64,000 nt of DNA, from assembly GCF_041381155.1 (NCBI RefSeq), contig NC_091135.1:8485620-8549619 (forward strand). The letters are read 5' to 3'. How positions within the stretch are numbered: the stretch's first letter is position 1; every line of letters starts with the position of its first letter. Both the position numbers and the translations under genes were made by a program. The notes below the pieces were generated by a model that saw nothing but the letters and a program-made list of their open reading frames with translations, did not search any database and was not told the origin of the DNA. Below are positions 58,651 through 64,000 of the stretch, one piece after another. The DNA is from Argopecten irradians (lineage: Eukaryota; Mollusca; Bivalvia; Pectinida; Pectinidae).

Positions 58651-58919
58651 ACGAAATAGCCACATGAAAAACATCATTATTGTCTTTCTTTGCGACGTCT
58701 TACATATATTTAATCAATTCAATGAATTCCCTTATTGTAATGTGAAACCGAAATTTCCAATTATTTTAGCCTTTATATATCTTTTATGAATGGGCCTTAA
58801 GAGTTATATGTTTGTCCTAATTGGAAATTTCTCTTTTTTTCAAGGACTTTAGTATATGCTTTATCTGGCACTATATACGGTCTTGTGGCCTCTTCATTAT
58901 TGCGAATTCATTGTTTAGA

Positions 58920-59500
58920 CATATTGACATCTGTGACCATAAATGGAAGTACATTTTTGTTATTTACCGTAGGTGAACCTACTCTTTCTACGTATTTTTG
59001 CCGATGGTTTTCAATCAAAACAAACCTTGTGAGTGATGGTCATCTTCATAGGTCACAGTTACTAAAGATAGATTTATTTTGGGAAATATTCGTTTCCAGA
59101 GGATAACTTCAATCAGTTGCAGGACGTTCATAAATCGTAAAAGAACATCTTTACTCTGAAATATAACGAAATCACCACCTGCAGCAATGTGGTCAAAACC
59201 AGAGGGACTGTGGTCATGCCGAGAGGCAAGACCCGATATTGGAATATTTTGCATTTGCAAATGTAACATAGATGCTTCCTCGTCGACCTATTGATGGGAA
59301 TATGAAAATGATATTCAGATCAACTTCAGCTGTCCAAATACACCACACGAGGGATGTAATTATGTCCAGTAGGGTCTTTATCATGAACTAAAGATATGTC
59401 ATATCCATGTTGAAAGCACTCAGGTTCATGATATAACGACAATGTCCGTTGTTCATTCAGATCATAAATATTCTGGAGTGGAAACTGAGCTTATATTCTG
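58920..59500. other. Intergenic, nothing recognised
   Basis: Short overlapping frames only. No domain or repeat recognised apart from the duplicated segment just before it. Confidence 0.45.
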
Positions 59501-59695
59501 TGGTATAGAACCCAGAGCATTCCTCTCGAGGGTGAACGCTTAACTGTAGGCCAAAAGTGAGATGGTGTCGAGGGAGACATTAGGAAGAAGGAAGTCAATT
59601 TGGAAGAAGAGAAAAAATACTATCCAAAAGTAAGTCCATTTTAAGAGCAATAGGTGTAGCAGGTATACATTTAACGCCTTACCTGCAGGGCAATA
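59500..59695 (-). repeat. Old SINE-like copy, 5' part
   Basis: Minus strand: 'AGAACCCAGAGCATTCCTCT', 'GAGGGAGACATTAGGAAGAA', ending 'TAACGCCTTACCTGCAGGG'. Confidence 0.65.
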
Positions 59696-59756
59696 ATATG
59701 GTAGCTGGCGATACGCTATCCGACAATATGACAATGCTACTATGCGCCAAGCTGTT

Positions 59757-60165
59757 CGTTCTGCAGGTAGGGCGTTAGAATTGTACTTGCTCCCCTATTT
59801 CATAATCGAGAAAGGCGGCGTTTAGGATTTTATTTCTTCTCATCCTCCTAACTAACTTTCGTCTTCCTAACATCTCCCTTGACACTTCCTTATTTTTGGC
59901 CTTTTGTTAGCCGTTACACACCAACGTCTATATAAGTGGTACTTTCTGCTCGTGTTTGGCGCTCAGCATACAGGGAGTGCGACGACTGTCAGTATAATGT
60001 GACCGGATATTTGCTATGGATCTTTGGCAACATGCTTCAGTAATATATAAAAATGGAAAGAGTTCTACTATACAAGAAGATATATCACAAATATACCGCA
60101 GTCTCCCAAAACATGCGGTCATTACATGACCATGGCTATTTATAGGACGTCATTAAATCAAACAC
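59757..60165 (+). repeat. Old SINE-like copy
   Basis: 'CTGCAGGTAGGGCGTTAGAA' to 'GGCTATTTATAGGACGTCAT', with internal losses. Confidence 0.7.
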
Positions 60166-60509
60166 ACAAAAGTCAATCTTTTGCATGGATTATTGTTGCA
60201 CTACACTTGGCACACAGTCGTATTGTCACACTGTTGAACTGTCGTATGGCACAGTGTTATACTGCCACATGGCGGGGTCCCCAATGCGACGGTGCGAGTT
60301 GGCCAAAATAAACCACAATATAACGGGAATGGAATACGAACCAGGCCTTCAAGTTTGGTTTTAATTCGATAAACCGGGGCTTGATCTATTTAACTGTTTT
60401 AAGGATGCTAGTTGCAAATTTTGTCAAATATTGTAAGTAGATATTTTTATACGGGGATTTCAAGAAATGACCCATTTGGCAACCATTTTGAAAATGTGTC
60501 TGTATTACG

Positions 60510-60655
60510 CTTTGAGTTGAGTTGAGCGTTCGCCCTTGTGAGGAAGGCTCTGGGTTCTCTCCCCTGGCCAAGACACATCAAAGTCTATAAAAGTGTTAGT
60601 TTCTGCTCCTGAATTTTACCCTGCAGGTAGGGCGTTAGAATTGTACCTGCTAGAA
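60510..60655 (+). repeat. Two abutting SINE-like fragments
   Basis: A middle piece ('GTTGAGCGTTCGCCCTTGTG' to 'AGTTTCTGCTCCTG') is followed directly by a 5'-end piece ('CCTGCAGGTAGGGCGTTAGA' to 'TTGTACCTGCTAG'). Confidence 0.65.
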
Positions 60656-60659
60656 AACT

Positions 60660-61430
60660 CAGCACTGTGCCAGCATTTTTAGCTGCATCCAGCTAAATAA
60701 AGCTGTAAATCTGGTAAAAAAATTAATTTGGTAATTCACATTTGTCTCTTTATTTCTAAATTTCATGGTGTTTTGAGCACTTATTTTTTGCTATGAAATA
60801 TTAAAAAGTAATAAATATTTAAATGGGACAAAAAAGTAAGCACACGGAACCCCAGTTTTTCTGCCTGATTTAGAAAGAGCAACCTTTTACCTTTTGATAT
60901 GCATAATATTTACAAAAGTTTAATACCAAAACTTTTTCTATAAAGGGTTTCATTTGGCAAAAATGGCTGGAAATTGTGCATTTTGTAGCTTAAAATTAAG
61001 GGGTAGGTGTAGCATATGTTGTTATTCTGTGAAAAAACCAGGAGATTTGTTAATCATCAATGGTATATTTTTAAAGCAGACGACTTGAAAATAATTTTTG
61101 CAAACATCCATACATTAATATTGAACGCCTCATTAGGAAATTACCTCTAGTCTTTGTGGTTAAAACAGCAAAATTCCCATAAAATTCAACATTTTGTTAA
61201 TAAGGTATATATGAGTGACACAAGCACAAAAACGAGCACATGGATATATGTTTTTTCTTACGCGAAAATTTGACTTCTAAGAGGTGTACATCTTTAAAGG
61301 GATTTGGCTGAACGGGAAAATATGAAAGTTGATATAGGGTGAAATAACGTCCGCATGTTAGAAAGGTCAAACATATAAAACTAACCACGTGCATATCAAG
61401 GTGGCACCGTATACTGTTTGTCTTATGGTA
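60660..61430. other. Intergenic, nothing recognised
   Basis: AT-rich; no gene recognised. The 108-codon minus-strand frame at 61197-61523 overlaps a duplicated upstream segment and has no known domain. Confidence 0.45.
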
Positions 61431-61766
61431 TACATACGCTGCCCTCCTACTGCACGTGTTAGAATTCGTGACGACATTGAGCATTACCACGAACCATTCG
61501 CCATTGTCCACCAATAAGAGCATAGATAAGACTTATGTTTCAAAATCTAAATGGGGCGATAAGGCCCTCTGGGTCTTTTCTTGCTTCTTACTCGCGAATA
61601 TAAACGACATACAGTATATTAAATATGGTTTTAAATCAATGTAACGGAGATAACAATATAAAAGAAAAATGATAAAATTGCACGATATCACACGTATTTT
61701 TATCAAAAGTCAAAATGATTAACGATACTTTGTATTTTGTTTATTAGTATATTTTGATTCGAGCCC

Positions 61767-62132
61767 TTAAAAATGCTCCACCACCGACAAATCTAGAGCA
61801 TAAACGATACTCATCATGTGAACAATAACTGATGTTTAATAGTGTATATACACTTATGTGTCTAATTAACATAAAAATACATATAAAGTAGCTTGTTTTG
61901 CATTTGGTGCATGCACAATCAATACATCATTCCACAGAGAACATATTTGCCGTGGACTATTTTCGGGACGCAATCAATTATAGATATATATATATATATT
62001 ATCTTGAAGTTAAATAAGAATCTCAAACTTTACAATGATTTGTAACCTTTAGGACTGGAGAAAAATACTAATTCACCTGTTCCTGATTTCGATTGAGAAC
62101 AAATACCATTTATCAGCGATGGAGCATCTTAA
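61767..62132. mobile_element. MITE M1, full copy upstream of G6
   Basis: Left end 'TTAAAAATGCTCCACCACCG', right end 'TTATCAGCGATGGAGCATCT'. Immediately followed by the promoter block, without the TA-target element present in G4 and G5. Confidence 0.8.
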
Positions 62133-62136
62133 AGGT

Positions 62137-62360
62137 ATAATATAATAAAGTATGAGTATCACACAAAAAAGTTTAGATTGTTTGAATGTGTTTGGCTGTT
62201 GAAAAGATAAGGGAAAATGCTCATTTTTTTTTTACTTTTTATTAGCTGTATTTTTGACAGCTGCTGTCTGTCATGCATGTGAACGTAGATTTGCCTCTAT
62301 ATAAGCAGTGCACATCATTGTCCCAACCTAGCCGTCTGCAAGCAGTAACATTGGTAGAAG
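62137..62360 (+). promoter_or_regulatory. G6 promoter and non-coding exon 1
   Basis: CAGCTG near 62259, TATATAAG at 62298-62305, leader about 62326-62360, donor GTAAGC at 62361. Confidence 0.7.
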
Positions 62361-63319
62361 GTAAGCTAAGGATTATGAACGTTTTAGTATACTTTTCTAT
62401 CAACAGTTTTGTTTATCAAGACATATATTTAGGGATTGGGTTTCCGCATGTATTTAAATTAATACATTTTCTTAATATCGTTTGTCTCATAAGATTTCTT
62501 TAAGAATTTGAAATAAAGCAATAGCGTTATTCGTATAATTTTTAATGTATTTACATTGATGATTTGATATAATTTACTTCCGAAAAGGAAGTATTATTCC
62601 TTAACGATTGTTTTTTCAAAGCAAACATTTATTAACAACTGGTGTCACATAAACACTTTGAAATTCTCATCGATTACCTTCATGTTATCAAGTTTTGATA
62701 TGTCTTTAATATATTATTTCGGTGACATGGTTGCTATTGATATAACTTAATATTGCAGCATTTTTGTGATGTAAAGGAACTTTTTTGCGATTTAGTTTTA
62801 TTGCCAAATAACAGGAAAATAAATACGTTACAACTATATTTTTCATGGTTTCGTTTTGAAATGACACAATTAGTTGGCGAATTAAACGCCATGATACGAT
62901 GTCGAATGTGTACTTACTCAAAAAGGGACAGGAAAAGGATTTATTCATCATATAAATCATAATATCATCCTAGATAGATTGAACCCTTTCATTCACATTG
63001 TTTTATGTAAATCAAGTACATCTGTAGATATGGTTTTAAAAACAAAAAGTGCGTTATAGATATAAGTTATAAGTATTTTCATTAATGATAGCTTGACTTT
63101 TATCCGTAAAAAACGCGAAACAGATGATATTGGGGGAAAAATAGTCATATCTTCACATCGAAACATGATACTGAAATTAAAAGGAAACATAAGCATAATT
63201 CGAAAAGACCGAAATGAGAATATGCAGCTGTTTTCTGTACACGCACGAATTATAATTCTAACTGCGATTCTTAATTTATTCCAATTTAATTACAACACGA
63301 ATGTTTGCTTGTTAAACAG

Positions 63320-63452
63320 GTCAATAGCCTGTTCACTCTACACATCATCATGAAGTTCGCTCTTTTCCTCGTTATTGCATTGCCTTTGGTAATGACAGCA
63401 CCCAATAAGAAGGCTTTAGATCTCAGCTCGAACCCGATCGTGAACAGTCTAT
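63320..63452 (+). CDS. G6: single-domain secreted protein, exon 2 only (cut by window end)
   Basis: Acceptor AACAG, ATG at 63350, MKFALFLVIALPLVMT, APNKK, ALDLSSNPIVNSL, donor GTGAGT at 63453. HKK is NKK here and NPF is NPI. Exons 3 and 4 must lie beyond 64000; nothing like them is seen in 63453-64000. Confidence 0.8.
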
Positions 63453-64000
63453 GTGAGTACAATGTGTTTGTGTAAAGTATACTTCGTTTTTACTTAGTTA
63501 TATATGCCGTATTTTTCATACTCACGAATCAAAAAGAGATTTTTAAAATAAATATATTATTTGCCACCAACAAGTACCATTACTTTTGCAAATTACAATA
63601 CTTACAATGCATTGGTTTTAATTTTAGTACAAATAAGAGCTAAAAAATATTTTTGACAATAATGCAAAAAAATGAAATGAATTATTGTTAACATCTACAA
63701 TGCAATGATATGAAAACATACGGTCCAACCATGAAGCCAAATCATTGTTTATATACATTGCCTATAGACTGTCAAGGTTGATATTACACTTATCAGTGTA
63801 ACCTTTGTATTTGATGGTCGTGTGTTCAACCCTGAAATGTGCTATAGATAACCGGTTGTTCAGTATATCATATTGATAATACTTTATCATTGACACATGC
63901 TTGTTAAGGACAAACGATAATCCTAAGCCTAGCATATGTTCATTTCTAATTCGGTAATCCCTTTTTATGATACATTAACTTCAGCACCATTCATATTCAC

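Overview
The window looks like a stretch of a bivalve mollusc genome, probably scallop-like. This is inferred from the tRNA-derived SINE and the other bivalve-style retroposons ending in 'GCTGTTAATAGGACGT', from the AT-rich intron-heavy gene structure and from the MITE-rich intergenic DNA. There are no rRNA genes, true tRNA genes or CRISPR arrays, and nothing bacterial. All host genes that can be supported lie on the + strand and belong to one family of small secreted proteins. Their shared domain has the form LNVFHxDE(I/L)K..VTDL...(G)(S/T)D.R..EC.xEC..LV(D/E)(T/S)Q...NT(I/L)xHTACPL(I/A)CHS, with four cysteines spaced C-x3-C-x19/20-C-x3-C. I cannot name the family with certainty.

Layout. (1) 1-15154 is the 3' part of a large gene (G1). 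At least 19 coding exons alternate between a short linker exon (type a) and a domain exon (type b). All junctions are GT-AG with matching phases (1 then 2), and the gene ends in a stop at 15152 and an AATAAA at 15205. It encodes at least 852 residues: nine tandem domains joined by linkers that carry a dibasic KR or RR site, so it reads as a polyprotein that could be cut into about 90-95-residue units. One intron holds a 1.2-kb, 33-bp minisatellite (8867-10041). (2) 15225-22000 is intergenic, with a 2.8-kb hAT-like element bounded by an 8-bp target duplication and a minus-strand LINE endonuclease relic. (3) 22000-25010 is gene G2, a single-domain paralogue with a frameshifting 11-bp deletion. 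(4) 25010-39000 is a repeat-dominated spacer: tandem repeats, a 3-kb long inverted repeat, SINE copies, a nested SINE/MITE insertion inside a retroelement fossil, and a piece resembling a G1 intron. (5) 38930-64000 holds single-domain paralogues G3 (intact), G4 and G5 (intact, each with an extra truncated first coding exon) and G6 (cut by the window end), interspersed with DIRS-like retroelement fossils, MITEs and SINEs.

How the parts fit. Each single-domain gene has a TATA promoter, a non-coding exon 1, an exon 2 with signal peptide and KK site, a domain exon 3, and an exon 4 with the C-terminal tail. The type-a exon of G1 equals the exon-4 tail joined in frame to the post-signal part of exon 2. 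G1 is therefore best explained as a head-to-tail concatemer of the single-domain gene. Processing at the basic sites would yield products of the same design from both gene types. G4 and G5 arose by a recent duplication of a 7-10 kb block, and several insertions can be dated relative to it because empty and occupied sites are both present in the window.
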